The position numbers were made by a program, and so were the translations under genes. Under the pieces are notes generated by a model. The model was not told the origin of the DNA, did not search any database, and saw only the letters and a list, made by a program, of their open reading frames with translations. Positions 32,674 through 41,518 of a DNA stretch of 64,000 nt are shown here, in pieces; position 1 is the stretch's first letter; each line of letters begins with the position of its first letter. This DNA comes from Tautonia sp040717455 (GTDB lineage: Bacteria; Planctomycetota; Planctomycetia; Isosphaerales; Isosphaeraceae): NCBI RefSeq assembly GCF_040717455.1, contig NZ_JBFEFH010000015.1, positions 98,363 through 162,362 on the forward strand, given 5' to 3'.

Positions 32674-35585
32674 TGCCAGGACTGAACCGGCCGGAACACG
32701 CCCACGTGGTCGATGGTCTCAGCCACTTCCGCGCCCAGCTCACGGCAGCGGAGGCACCTGCCGGCGGATGGCCCGCCGCCGTCCGCAACGCGCTCGAACC
32801 GCTGCAGTCGGACGAGGCCATCTCCGGGGCCCCGGAACTCGCCGATGCCCTCGGCAGGCTCGTCCTCATCGCGGAGGTCGGCGACTGTCTCGACCCGGCA
32901 GACTCGGACGCGATCGACACGCTCCGGACCTTCTTCCTGGAGGCCGTCGATCGGCTGGCCGAAAGCCTGGCCCAGGGTATCCCCGAGGAGGCCATGGCCT
33001 GGATCGTCCGGGAATCGGACGCGCACTGGGGAGCCTACCTGGCCATCATCGACCCCTCGGCCGGGATGGGGGCCTCGGTCGTCGATCCCGACCCGGGATC
33101 GCTCCCGGACCCGGAACCCACCCCATCCATCGAGCCGGGAGGCTTCGATGCCGCGTCCTTGATCCGGTCGCTCACGGGGATGATCGACGCCCCCCCTCCC
33201 GAACCGGCGCTTCGCGCCGAAGCCTCCCCAGCGCCTCCCCCCCCCGAAGACCCGGGGATCGAGGCCCCCCCTCCTTCGCCCCCCGTTCGGTCGGCGCCCG
33301 GCGGCCCGGACTCTGCCCCACGAACCGACCCGGCCTCGGAGGTCGCGACGCTGGGGCTCGACGCCGAATTGCAGGCCATCCTCATCGCTGACCTGGCCGA
33401 CCTGCTCTCCAGGATTCAAGACCTCGTCCTTCGACTCGGACGCGGCGACGACTCCGAGACGCTCCACGAACTCGGCCGCTGTTACCACACCTTGAAAGGG
33501 GCCTCGGGAAGCGTCGGCCTCACCACCCTGGCGGCCCGCATCCACGAACTGGAAGACGCGATCGAGGCTGCGGGCGGCTCTACCGAAGGACCTCTGGTCG
33601 GTCGACTGGACGAATCCCTCTCCTGGATCGAACAGACCCTGGACGCCCTCCGAGGTCCCGGAAGCACCGCCCCCGAGGAGCCGATCGCGCCGATCGGCCC
33701 CGAGTCTCCTGAATCAATGACTCCCCCGAACGCTTCCCCGGGGCCGATGACCCCGGACGAGCCGTTGACCGACGGGGATGGCCTGATCCGCATGCCCGTG
33801 GCCCGGTTCGAGGAACTCATGGATCTCTGCTCCGAGCTGCTCACCCGACGCCGCGTCTGGTCGGAGCAGGCCGATCGGATGAAGCGGCTCGCCCTCTCGG
33901 GTCGACAATGCAGCCAACGGCTCCGGGGCAGCGTCGATCGCCTGGAAGAAGCCCTGCCGACCGACGCGATCCGATGCTCGTCGGACCGCGACCGGACCGG
34001 GGATGAGCTGGTCGTCCAGGTCCGTCGGATGATCGAGCAGGCCGAAGATCTGGCCGTCCTCGCGACGACCGCCCGGGAGGCGGCCGTCCCCATGGCCACC
34101 GAAGCCGAGGACCTCTCCCGCCTCAGCCTGAGACTCTGGGACGGCTTGCAATCGATCCGGGTCGTGCCGGTCCGCGGCATGTTCCAGCGGCTCATCCGGG
34201 TCGCCCGGGACGCCGCCCGGGTCGAGGGGCGAACGATCGAGGTCACGTTGCTCGGCGAAGACACCGGCGCGGACCGGGTGCTGCTCGATAAAGCATATGA
34301 ACCGCTCCTGCACATCGTCCGCAATGCCGTCGGCCACGGCATCGAGCCGCCCGAAGATCGCCGCCGGGCCGGCAAGCCCGCGGAAGGGCGGATCACGCTC
34401 GAAGCCCGTCGCGAGGGGAACACCGTCGTGCTCGAGGTCAGGGACGATGGCCGCGGGCTCAATTACGAGGCGATCGCCGAGAAAGGGCGTCGGCTCGGCC
34501 TGATCGGCCCCCGCGAACACCCCAGCGTCGATCGACTGAGTGCCTTGATCTTCCACTCCGGCTTCTCGACCCGGGACCAGGCGAACGCCGTCTCCGGGCG
34601 GGGAGTCGGCATGGACGTGGTCGCCCGAGAGGTCGAGGCCCTGCGCGGGCGGGTCGAACTGACCTCGCAACCCGGCCAGGGCACCCGGCTGGCCATCCGG
34701 CTGCCGGCTCGAATCGCCCTCGAACACATGATGGTCGTTCGAATCCGGGGCCAGGCGTTCGCCGTGCCGACCTCGGCGATCGACGCGGTGCAACGGGCCT
34801 CGGCCGTGGATTCGGGGGGTCGCGGGAGCGGCCCAACCGCCCGAATTGACCACCAGTCGCTTCCCCTGATCGATCTGGGATCGGTCATGGGGTTCTCCGG
34901 ACCCTCCCGAGATTCGTGTCCTATCGTACTGGTGGTGACCTCCTGCATGGGAGCCGTCGCGCTGAAGGTCGACGGGCTTGACGGCCCTCAAGAGTTGGTC
35001 CTCAAGCCCCTCGGCCCGTTGCTGGTCGGCAACCCGGCCATCTCCGGGGTCGGGCTCTCGACCAGGGGAGAGGTGATCCCGGCGCTCGATGTCGCGGGCC
35101 TGCTCCGGCTGGCCCGCGAAGGAGACGCGCCGATCGTCCCGGAGCCGGAACCGATCGGCCAGCAGCCGGTCGCCCTGGTGGTGGACGACTCGCTCAGCGT
35201 CCGGCGAATCGCCTCTCGCCATCTTCGAGCCCTCGGGTTCGAGCTGGAGGAGGCATCCGACGGGGAGGAGGCGCTCGGCAAGCTCCGGAGCCACCGCTTC
35301 GACCTGGTCATGACCGACCTGGAAATGCCTCGGATGGACGGCTTCGCCCTGCTGGCCGAACTCAGGCGGACCGGGATGCTGGACACGAGCCGGGTCATCG
35401 TGACGAGCACCCTCGCCGATCCGGCCACGCGCCGCAGGGTGTTCGAGCTGGGAGCCTCCGCCTTCGTCCCCAAGCCGGTCGACCCCGAGGAGCTGGCCGC
35501 CGCGGTTGGTCCTGTGATCCATCGTCGAACGCCCGGCGTGGTTTCGCCTGGCGTCGTCACCGAATCGTCCCACCCGACTGCCTGA
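32670..35585 (+). CDS. Hybrid CheA-type histidine kinase with C-terminal receiver
   Basis: A 971-residue kinase. About 1-225 is an N-terminal region with a Pro-rich linker (no known domain recognised). The HPt domain (about 230-320) has CYHTLKGASGSVGL with the phosphorylated His at 273. Dimerisation and ATPase domains follow (AYEPLLHIVRNAVGHGIE, VRDDGRGLNYEAI, SGRGVGMDVVAREVEALRG), then a CheW-like domain (about 700-830), and a receiver at the C-terminus (VALVVDDSLSVRRIASRHL, phospho-Asp in DLVMTDLEMPRMDG, FVPKPVDPE). The architecture resembles ChpA/WspE-type rather than simple CheA. It overlaps the receptor gene and is followed 9 bp later by the REC-DUF4388 gene. Confidence 0.92.
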   Translation: MMPGLNRPEHAHVVDGLSHFRAQLTAAEAPAGGWPAAVRNALEPLQSDEAISGAPELADALGRLVLIAEVGDCLDPADSDAIDTLRTFFLEAVDRLAESLAQGIPEEAMAWIVRESDAHWGAYLAIIDPSAGMGASVVDPDPGSLPDPEPTPSIEPGGFDAASLIRSLTGMIDAPPPEPALRAEASPAPPPPEDPGIEAPPPSPPVRSAPGGPDSAPRTDPASEVATLGLDAELQAILIADLADLLSRIQDLVLRLGRGDDSETLHELGRCYHTLKGASGSVGLTTLAARIHELEDAIEAAGGSTEGPLVGRLDESLSWIEQTLDALRGPGSTAPEEPIAPIGPESPESMTPPNASPGPMTPDEPLTDGDGLIRMPVARFEELMDLCSELLTRRRVWSEQADRMKRLALSGRQCSQRLRGSVDRLEEALPTDAIRCSSDRDRTGDELVVQVRRMIEQAEDLAVLATTAREAAVPMATEAEDLSRLSLRLWDGLQSIRVVPVRGMFQRLIRVARDAARVEGRTIEVTLLGEDTGADRVLLDKAYEPLLHIVRNAVGHGIEPPEDRRRAGKPAEGRITLEARREGNTVVLEVRDDGRGLNYEAIAEKGRRLGLIGPREHPSVDRLSALIFHSGFSTRDQANAVSGRGVGMDVVAREVEALRGRVELTSQPGQGTRLAIRLPARIALEHMMVVRIRGQAFAVPTSAIDAVQRASAVDSGGRGSGPTARIDHQSLPLIDLGSVMGFSGPSRDSCPIVLVVTSCMGAVALKVDGLDGPQELVLKPLGPLLVGNPAISGVGLSTRGEVIPALDVAGLLRLAREGDAPIVPEPEPIGQQPVALVVDDSLSVRRIASRHLRALGFELEEASDGEEALGKLRSHRFDLVMTDLEMPRMDGFALLAELRRTGMLDTSRVIVTSTLADPATRRRVFELGASAFVPKPVDPEELAAAVGPVIHRRTPGVVSPGVVTESSHPTA

Positions 35586-35594
35586 GGGGCCATC

Positions 35595-37130
35595 ATGGAG
35601 AGCCCGCAAATCCTGGTCATCGACGACAGCCCGACCATCCTGAAGATGGTCGAGTGCCACCTCTCGCAGGCCGGCTATCGTGTCGCCACCGCCCCGACTG
35701 CCGAGGCCGGCATCGAGGCGGCCGCGGCCATCGAACCCGACCTGATCGTGCTCGACCACCAGCTCCCCGGGACCACCGGAGACGAGGTCTGCCGCGCCTT
35801 GCTGCAGAATGAGAAGACGGCCCGGATCCCGGTCGTCATCAGCTCTGCCATGCGCAACCGCGCCTTCGCCTCCTATACCGAGCTTCCCAACGTCATCGAT
35901 CAGATCCCGAAGCCCTTCACCCCCGACCTGCTCAAGACCGGAGTGGCCAATGCGCTCCAGGTCGGGGCGATGGTCGTCCGGGCGCAGCAGACCGGCTGCG
36001 CCATGCCCGAGGTCGTCGGCGAGGTCCAGGACGCCACGCTCGAAGGCAAGACCTCGACCTTCCCCTTGCGATCGGTGCTCGACTTTTTGAACAACTCCCT
36101 CTGCTCGGGCCGACTGACGCTCGAACTGGACAAGGACCGCATCCGATTCAACGTGAGCGGCGGCCGGATTCAGGCCGTCTGCTCCCCGACGATCAGCCCC
36201 GAGCGCCTCTTCGATGCCCTGCCCGTCGAGCTGGCCGAGCTGGCCCCCTTGCTGGCCGCCACCCTCGGCGAGCGACTCGACCCTTCCATGACGGGCCTGG
36301 TCCGGATGCTCGAAAAGAGCCTGACCGATCCCCGCAAACTCCGGGCCTTGCTCCGCGCTCAGTCCTCGATCCTGACCTTCTGGGCCCTCTCGGCGGAGCC
36401 CGGTCGGTTCCTCTTCGAGCCCGATGCGGCCATCCCGCCGATGTTCCAGGCGTTCCCGCTGCAGCTCAGCCTGCCGGCCCTGGCCGTCGAGGGGGTCCGT
36501 CGGTGCGACCCCACCACCGACCTCGACGCATTCGCCTCGGTCCTCTTCGCCCGGCACAGCCCGAGGGGAGGCAACCTCGACCGGGCCGGGCTTTCCCCCC
36601 TGGAACTCAAGCTCGCCTCACTGTTCGATGGCACCCAGGCTACGTCGTCCCTGGCCGAGCAGGTCGGGATACCACTCGGCTCGGTCGCCGACATCGCCCG
36701 GGGGCTGGAGCTTGCCGGCCTCCTGGAACGTCGAGCGGCCATGCCGGGGGCCTCGGTGCTGGTCATCGATGACGAGCCCGATTCGACCCGGGTGATCCAG
36801 GCGTCGCTCGGCCCTGAAGGCTGCGGCTGCCAGCTCAAGATCGTCCGGGACCGCATCGGTGCCCAGCTCCTGATGCGTCGGCAGCGGTTCGACCTGGTCC
36901 TCGTCGCCCTCGATCGGCCCGATCAGGAACCGATCCTCAACGCCTGCCGCGAGCAGGCCCACGAGACCACCCGGTTCATCGGCATCGTCGGCCTTTCCGA
37001 CGAGGAGGAATTGACCCGACTCGACGCGATGGGGCTCGACGGCATCCTTCATCGCCCCCTGGCCGAGTCGGATCTGAAGGCCACGCTCGACCACTTACTC
37101 TCCCCGTCGGTAGGCCCCGTGCTCGCCTGA
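35595..37130 (+). CDS. REC - DUF4388 (PATAN) - pseudo-REC protein
   Basis: A 511-residue protein. The N-terminal receiver (about 5-120) has VIDDSPTILK, phospho-Asp in DLIVLDHQLPG and Lys in IPKPF. A DUF4388/PATAN-type domain (about 145-235; FPLRSVLDFLNNSLCSGRLT) and a winged-helix-like part follow. The C-terminal receiver-like domain (about 390-500; VLVIDDEPDSTRVI) has Ala (FDLVLVALDRPD, codon at 36906) where the phosphorylated Asp would be, so it cannot be phosphorylated in the usual way. GAGGGG precedes ATG 35595. Likely an output of the hybrid CheA. Confidence 0.85.
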   Translation: MESPQILVIDDSPTILKMVECHLSQAGYRVATAPTAEAGIEAAAAIEPDLIVLDHQLPGTTGDEVCRALLQNEKTARIPVVISSAMRNRAFASYTELPNVIDQIPKPFTPDLLKTGVANALQVGAMVVRAQQTGCAMPEVVGEVQDATLEGKTSTFPLRSVLDFLNNSLCSGRLTLELDKDRIRFNVSGGRIQAVCSPTISPERLFDALPVELAELAPLLAATLGERLDPSMTGLVRMLEKSLTDPRKLRALLRAQSSILTFWALSAEPGRFLFEPDAAIPPMFQAFPLQLSLPALAVEGVRRCDPTTDLDAFASVLFARHSPRGGNLDRAGLSPLELKLASLFDGTQATSSLAEQVGIPLGSVADIARGLELAGLLERRAAMPGASVLVIDDEPDSTRVIQASLGPEGCGCQLKIVRDRIGAQLLMRRQRFDLVLVALDRPDQEPILNACREQAHETTRFIGIVGLSDEEELTRLDAMGLDGILHRPLAESDLKATLDHLLSPSVGPVLA

Positions 37131-37192
37131 TCCTCCGAGCCGGAGCCCGGACCCCGAACCATCGACCTTTGCCGCTCCGAGAGACTTTCCTC

Positions 37193-38083
37193 ATGGACCC
37201 GACGACCTCCCTCGACCCTCAGGACCAGGCCCACGGAGACGCCTATCTCGACACGGTCGCGCTGCTCCAGGAGGAAATCGAGCGGCTCGAGGCGGAACTC
37301 CGCGCGGCGACCGAGGCTTCCGCGAGCCAGGCCCCCGCGCCGAGCGACGCGCACCTCGACTCCGAGGCGAACCGCCGCGTCGAGGAACTGACGCACCTGC
37401 TCGACGAGCGTGACGAGATGATCGCCCTGCTCTGGGATCACCTCTCGGCCGTCGAGGAGACCCAGGCGGCTCGATCGGCCGAGTGGGAACAGCTCCACCA
37501 CTGGGTCGAGCAGCTGGAGCACCGCCTCGGCGAGTCGGACCGCCTCCGCGCGGAGCCCGGCCCGAACGGCCAGATGATCGGCACCCTCCAGGGCGAGCTC
37601 GACGCCCATCGCCAGCGGTGGGACCGAGAGCGGGAGCAACTCGAGGCGGAACTCGCCAGGGTCCGCCATCGCCTCGAAACCGAATCGAACTCGGCGGGGG
37701 ACTCGGCCCTCGGAGAACTCCAGCAGGAGAACCACCGGCTCCGAGACGAATGCCGACGCCTCTCCGCCTGCGAAACCGAGGCCGAGCGGCTTCAGGATCG
37801 GGTGACCATCCTCCAGGCCCAGCTCGACTCGACCCGAGAAGAGCTGCATGAATGCCGGAACGCGTTGCAAGGCGAACGCCTCCGCCACCAGGCCGAAATC
37901 GCCGAGCTTCGCTCCGGTCGGGCTGCTCCCATCGTGTCGGCCTCCGACCTGACGCCGAGCGAGCGGGTGAGGGCGCTCCGCGAACACCTGAGCGAGGTCC
38001 ATGCCCGAGAGGAGGAGGAACGGAAGGAGCGACAGCTCTCCAACCGGATCGCTCGGTTGCTCGGGCGAGTCGGGGCACACTAA
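37193..38083 (+). CDS. Coiled-coil protein of the chemosensory cluster (296 aa)
   Basis: After a short leader, most of the protein is predicted coiled coil, with heptad-like blocks such as LLQEEIERLEAELRAATE and ERLQDRVTILQAQLDSTRE and one or more breaks around residues 50-60 and 120-130. The C-terminal end is basic. Similar coiled-coil proteins act as scaffolds. The start at 37193 is preferred over 37169 because of the GAGAG site just upstream. It lies between the REC protein and a second coiled-coil gene. Confidence 0.7.
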   Translation: MDPTTSLDPQDQAHGDAYLDTVALLQEEIERLEAELRAATEASASQAPAPSDAHLDSEANRRVEELTHLLDERDEMIALLWDHLSAVEETQAARSAEWEQLHHWVEQLEHRLGESDRLRAEPGPNGQMIGTLQGELDAHRQRWDREREQLEAELARVRHRLETESNSAGDSALGELQQENHRLRDECRRLSACETEAERLQDRVTILQAQLDSTREELHECRNALQGERLRHQAEIAELRSGRAAPIVSASDLTPSERVRALREHLSEVHAREEEERKERQLSNRIARLLGRVGAH

Positions 38084-38122
38084 TCCTCCGGCCCGATGCC
38101 GCATCTCCTCGGAGGCCACCCG

Positions 38123-38623
38123 ATGCAACCCTCGACCGACAACGTCCGACCCCACCGGCGCATGGAATCAAACGGCCGTCGCATCGCGATCGACCCCGCG
38201 AGCCTCGCCGCGGCCATGGATCGCATCCGCAAGCATGTGCATCACTGGCTCGATCGCCTCGAAGAACTGGCCGACGCCACCCCGGATGTCGACCACGCAA
38301 CCGAGCAGGGACGCGCGGCCTTGCAGGCAGAGGTCGAACGCCATCAACGGGAGTGGGAAGCCCAGGTCGAGGCGCTCGACCACGACCGCCGCTTGCTCGC
38401 CGAAGCCTGGGAACGCCTCGAACACGAGCAGGTCGCCGCCCTCTCCGGGACTCGATCCCCCGCCGATTCACCGCGACCGAGCCGAGCCCCTGCGCCTCCA
38501 CCCGTCGCCTCCCCTCCCGTCGAGCGTGACGACATGCTGGACCAGGCCATCCTCCGACAGTTCGAAGCCCTGCGTCGGGATGTCCGCCGGACGGCGGAGT
38601 CCCGGGAACGCGGGTCACCTTGA
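38123..38623 (+). CDS. Second coiled-coil protein of the cluster (166 aa)
   Basis: Starts with MQPSTD, with GGAGG nine bases upstream. Residues 30-110 are helical and coiled-coil-like (LAAAMDRIRKHVHHWLDRLE, LDHDRRLLAEAWERLEHEQV), followed by a Pro/Ser-rich linker and a C-terminal helix (LDQAILRQFEALRRDVRRTA). No family recognised. Together with the preceding gene it may form a scaffold in the cluster. Confidence 0.65.
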   Translation: MQPSTDNVRPHRRMESNGRRIAIDPASLAAAMDRIRKHVHHWLDRLEELADATPDVDHATEQGRAALQAEVERHQREWEAQVEALDHDRRLLAEAWERLEHEQVAALSGTRSPADSPRPSRAPAPPPVASPPVERDDMLDQAILRQFEALRRDVRRTAESRERGSP

Positions 38624-38668
38624 GGTTCGTCGACCTCCTAGCGTCCCCCGGGGTTCAAAGGAAATCCG

Positions 38669-39664
38669 ATGTCTGTTCAGGTCCGTCCCTCGCCCGAGAC
38701 TCCCCGCCGAGGCTGGGCCTCCCGATGGCTCGGCGGTCGCTCCAATCCCCCTCCGGCCGCCGGCCCTGCCCCCGAGGCGGAGACGGTCGGCCACTTCATC
38801 GACGAACTGATCGCCGATGGCCGAGACGCCTTCGCCCTGCTCAACTCGGCGGCAGATCATGTCACCGAGGACGACGCCCGCCGCGCCTGGGGGTCGCTCG
38901 AATCGCGGATGGCCCTCATCCCCTTCGGGAGGCTGGTCGTGGCCCGCAGCGACGGCGGCGAGGAACTCGTCGAGGTCCCCGCCTTCTATCTCGACCGGCA
39001 CGTCGTCTCGAACCGAATGTTCCAGCGCTTCGTGGCCTCCGGCTGCTACGACTGCCTGGAACTCTGGCCCCGGGAGGTCTGGCCCAGCCTCCTGCAATTC
39101 ACGGATCGCACCGGCCGGCCGGGGCCGGCCGACTGGTCGAACGGGGCGTACCCGAGCGACCGGGCCAATCATCCCGTCGTCGGCATTTGCTGGTACGAGG
39201 CGTATGCCTATGCCCGATGGGTCGGCAAGCGCTTGCCGACCGCGGCCGAGTGGCAGAAGGCCGGCGGCTGGCCCGAGCACCTCGGCGGCGGCCGATGCAC
39301 CCGGTATCCGTGGGGCGACCTGTTCGACCCGGCCCGGGCCAACCTCCGGTCCAGTGGGATCGGCGACACCGTGCCCGTCGACGCCTACCGCAACGGGGCC
39401 ACCCCCAATGGGATCCTCCAGATGAGCGGCAACGTCTGGGAATGGATCGAGGACCCGCTCGATGCCGTCCCTTGCGATTCGGGGGCGCAATTCCTGCCGT
39501 GGAAGCCCATGCGGAGGATCGTCGGCGGCGGTTTCGACACCTACCTCCCGGGCGAGGCGACCTGCCACTTCGTCACCGGCCAGGGCACGCTCGACCGCCG
39601 TCCGAACATCGGATTCCGGTGCGCCCTCTCTGCCGACCGGCTCCGAGAGCAACCCAAACCCTGA
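38669..39664 (+). CDS. FGE-sulfatase (SUMF1-like) domain protein
   Basis: A 331-residue protein. The N-terminal 80 residues are linker-like. The FGE-type domain covers about 85-325: VEVPAFYLDRHVVSNRMFQR, NHPVVGICWYEAYAYARWVG, KRLPTAAEWQKA, YPWGD, MSGNVWEWIED and a C-terminal GGGFDT ... IGFRCA. The family includes formylglycine-generating enzymes and a large set of non-catalytic ligand-binding versions. The Cys pair required for formylglycine formation was not evident, so this is more likely a binding or effector module. It sits between the coiled-coil and GTPase genes. Confidence 0.85.
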   Translation: MSVQVRPSPETPRRGWASRWLGGRSNPPPAAGPAPEAETVGHFIDELIADGRDAFALLNSAADHVTEDDARRAWGSLESRMALIPFGRLVVARSDGGEELVEVPAFYLDRHVVSNRMFQRFVASGCYDCLELWPREVWPSLLQFTDRTGRPGPADWSNGAYPSDRANHPVVGICWYEAYAYARWVGKRLPTAAEWQKAGGWPEHLGGGRCTRYPWGDLFDPARANLRSSGIGDTVPVDAYRNGATPNGILQMSGNVWEWIEDPLDAVPCDSGAQFLPWKPMRRIVGGGFDTYLPGEATCHFVTGQGTLDRRPNIGFRCALSADRLREQPKP

Positions 39665-39758
39665 ACCCAACGCCCCTGCCACCTGCCGAACATCCCGAGC
39701 GGCCGTGCGTCCCCGACGATCGATTGGCCCCCGGCAAATCCTTGAGGAGCCCCCTGTG

Positions 39759-40646
39759 ATGAGTACCGGCGTCCGTTATCTCGACCGGAGCACGCGGCTC
39801 GGGGGTCAGATCCCCTGCCCGCTCTGCGGAGGAAGCCTGCGCGGGGAATCCTGCATCGAGTGCTTCGCCCCGGCCGAAGTGATCGAATCGATCCTGGGGC
39901 GGCCGACCTTCCCGCAGATCGTCGGCATCCTCGGGCCCAGCGGCGTCGGCAAGACCGTCTACCTCGGCATGCTCCTCGACCTCCTCGCCCACGGCGTCGG
40001 CCCCTTCCACGGGATGGCCCGCGGCCCCTTCTCGCTGGCCTTGCAACGCCAGGTGATGCTCTCGCTGGAGCGGCAACGCTTCCCCGACAAGACCCCGGTC
40101 GAGGCAGACCGCTGGCAATGGGTCCATTGCGAGGTCTCGACCGGGAAACGCCACGGCTTCGATGTGGTGACGCCCGACGTCGCCGGCGAGGCGGTGGCCA
40201 GCGAGCTGGAAAGCCCGGGGACTCACACCACCGTGCGGACGCTGATCGAACGCTGCGGCGGCCTCGTCGTCCTGATCGACACCGTCGGCGTGATCGCCGA
40301 GGGCCAGGCCCAGGAAATGTTCGCGATGCAGCTCATCTCCTATCTCGAATCGATGCACGGCCATCGTCGTCGCAAGATCGAGATCCCCGTGGCGCTCGTC
40401 TTCACCAAGGTCGACCTGTGCGAGGAACCCATCAACGATCCCCTGGCATTTGCCCGAGCACACGCCTCGGCCCTCTGGCGGATGTGCGACGCGAGGCTCC
40501 GCCACTTCAAGTTCTTCTGTTCCAGCGTGGCGGGGTCGTGCGGCCGCCTGGTCGATCGCGATGGGGGAGAATTGCTCATCCCCCTGCGTGTCGAACCCCG
40601 GGGCGTGGTCGAGCCGTTCGCCTGGCTCTCGGGCCTGATCCGCTGA
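39759..40646 (+). CDS. Zinc-ribbon TRAFAC-type GTPase
   Basis: A 295-residue protein. Cys pairs at 20/23 and 32/35 (CPLC ... CIEC) make an N-terminal zinc ribbon. The GTPase motifs are complete: G1 GPSGVGKT (59-66), G3 DVAGE (140-144), G4 FTKVD (215-219) and G5-like CSSVAG (254-259). This layout resembles the double-GTPase 2 family found in bacterial conflict operons together with GAP1 proteins (family knowledge). GAGGAG lies upstream; GTG 39756 is an alternative start. It is followed 40 bp later by a GAP1-like gene. Confidence 0.75.
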   Translation: MSTGVRYLDRSTRLGGQIPCPLCGGSLRGESCIECFAPAEVIESILGRPTFPQIVGILGPSGVGKTVYLGMLLDLLAHGVGPFHGMARGPFSLALQRQVMLSLERQRFPDKTPVEADRWQWVHCEVSTGKRHGFDVVTPDVAGEAVASELESPGTHTTVRTLIERCGGLVVLIDTVGVIAEGQAQEMFAMQLISYLESMHGHRRRKIEIPVALVFTKVDLCEEPINDPLAFARAHASALWRMCDARLRHFKFFCSSVAGSCGRLVDRDGGELLIPLRVEPRGVVEPFAWLSGLIR

Positions 40647-40686
40647 TGATCGCCCCCGTCGGTGGCCCTATTCAGGACACGAGGTC

Positions 40687-41340
40687 ATGTGGGTGGACCA
40701 GGCCATTTACACCTCATTACCCCGAAGTGGTCGCGAAGGCTATCATGTGGTCGGGCGCTCGCGGGGCGTCTCCGAAACCGAGGCCCGGATCCTGGCCTCA
40801 TGGTGTCCTTCGCACGGCGCCCTCCTCACCGACGAGGCGAACCGTGCCAGCCTCAACATCCATCCCCTGCTCGAAGGGCGGATGGCGGTGTCGCGCTCGA
40901 GTGAAGGCCCTCCGGAGTACAGCGGCAGGGGCGGCCGGCAGATTTACACCCACGCCTTGATCTTCGACGCCCAGACGCTCCAGCGGAGCGGGATCCCGCC
41001 GATCTCACTCTACCTCGATGCACTCGCCCTCGGAGTCTTTCACTATCGCCCCGAGCCCGATGCGGTCCTCGGGGAGGTCGAACTCGGCGACTGCCATCGA
41101 GCACTCCTCGGGAAGCCCTCAGGCCATCAAGGCGCGCCCATCAGCCCTCACGAACTGGCGGCGCTCCGCGAGAGACTCGCGTCAGGAACGCCGGTCGAAC
41201 TCCATCACCGCGACAATCGAGTCCGATTCATCGAGCAATTGCTGGGTGCCCTGCCGAACGGCCTGGCGGCTTCGATCAGCTTCTCGACAAGCCTTAAGCC
41301 GTCGACGGCCCGCCCCTTCGCGCTCTGCCTGGTTCCTTGA
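40687..41340 (+). CDS. GTPase-associated protein 1 N-terminal-like (GAP1-N2) protein
   Basis: A 217-residue protein. QAIYTSLPRSGREGYHVVGR, VSETEARILASWCPSHGALL and GRGGRQIYTHALIFD agree with the GAP1-N2 domain, which occurs only next to GTPases of the type encoded upstream. In the known systems it is thought to act as the GTPase partner or regulator (established association, unknown chemistry). Only the N-terminal domain seems present; larger GAP1 proteins carry further M and C domains. It is the last gene of the cluster. Confidence 0.65.
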   Translation: MWVDQAIYTSLPRSGREGYHVVGRSRGVSETEARILASWCPSHGALLTDEANRASLNIHPLLEGRMAVSRSSEGPPEYSGRGGRQIYTHALIFDAQTLQRSGIPPISLYLDALALGVFHYRPEPDAVLGEVELGDCHRALLGKPSGHQGAPISPHELAALRERLASGTPVELHHRDNRVRFIEQLLGALPNGLAASISFSTSLKPSTARPFALCLVP

Positions 41341-41488
41341 CCATCGACGTCGCTCCCTCCCCCACCATCCCAGGCGGATCCCAGCCGGCAGATCACGCAC
41401 ACTCGCCGCCGGCCTGCCCGTCCGGTGGGGTCGCGTCCCGATCGGCACCGAGCGGGGCCTCTGAGGCGGCCGATCGCCCCGAATCCTC

Positions 41489-41505
41489 GTGCGGTGACAC
41501 CGCAC
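41489..41505. terminator. Palindrome in the tail-to-tail gap after the cluster
   Basis: GTGCGGTG-A-CACCGCAC (41489-41505) is a perfect inverted repeat just before the stop of the minus-strand peptide gene and 149 bp after the GAP1-like gene. No T-run follows on either strand, so termination would be inefficient; it may be only a structural palindrome. Confidence 0.3.
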
Positions 41506-41518
41506 ACGAACCACCCAT

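Noticed and set aside
33714..36557. Minus-strand open frame of 947 codons opposite CheA
   Set aside because: Antisense of a kinase with clear motifs; no recognisable domain and composition typical of mirror frames.
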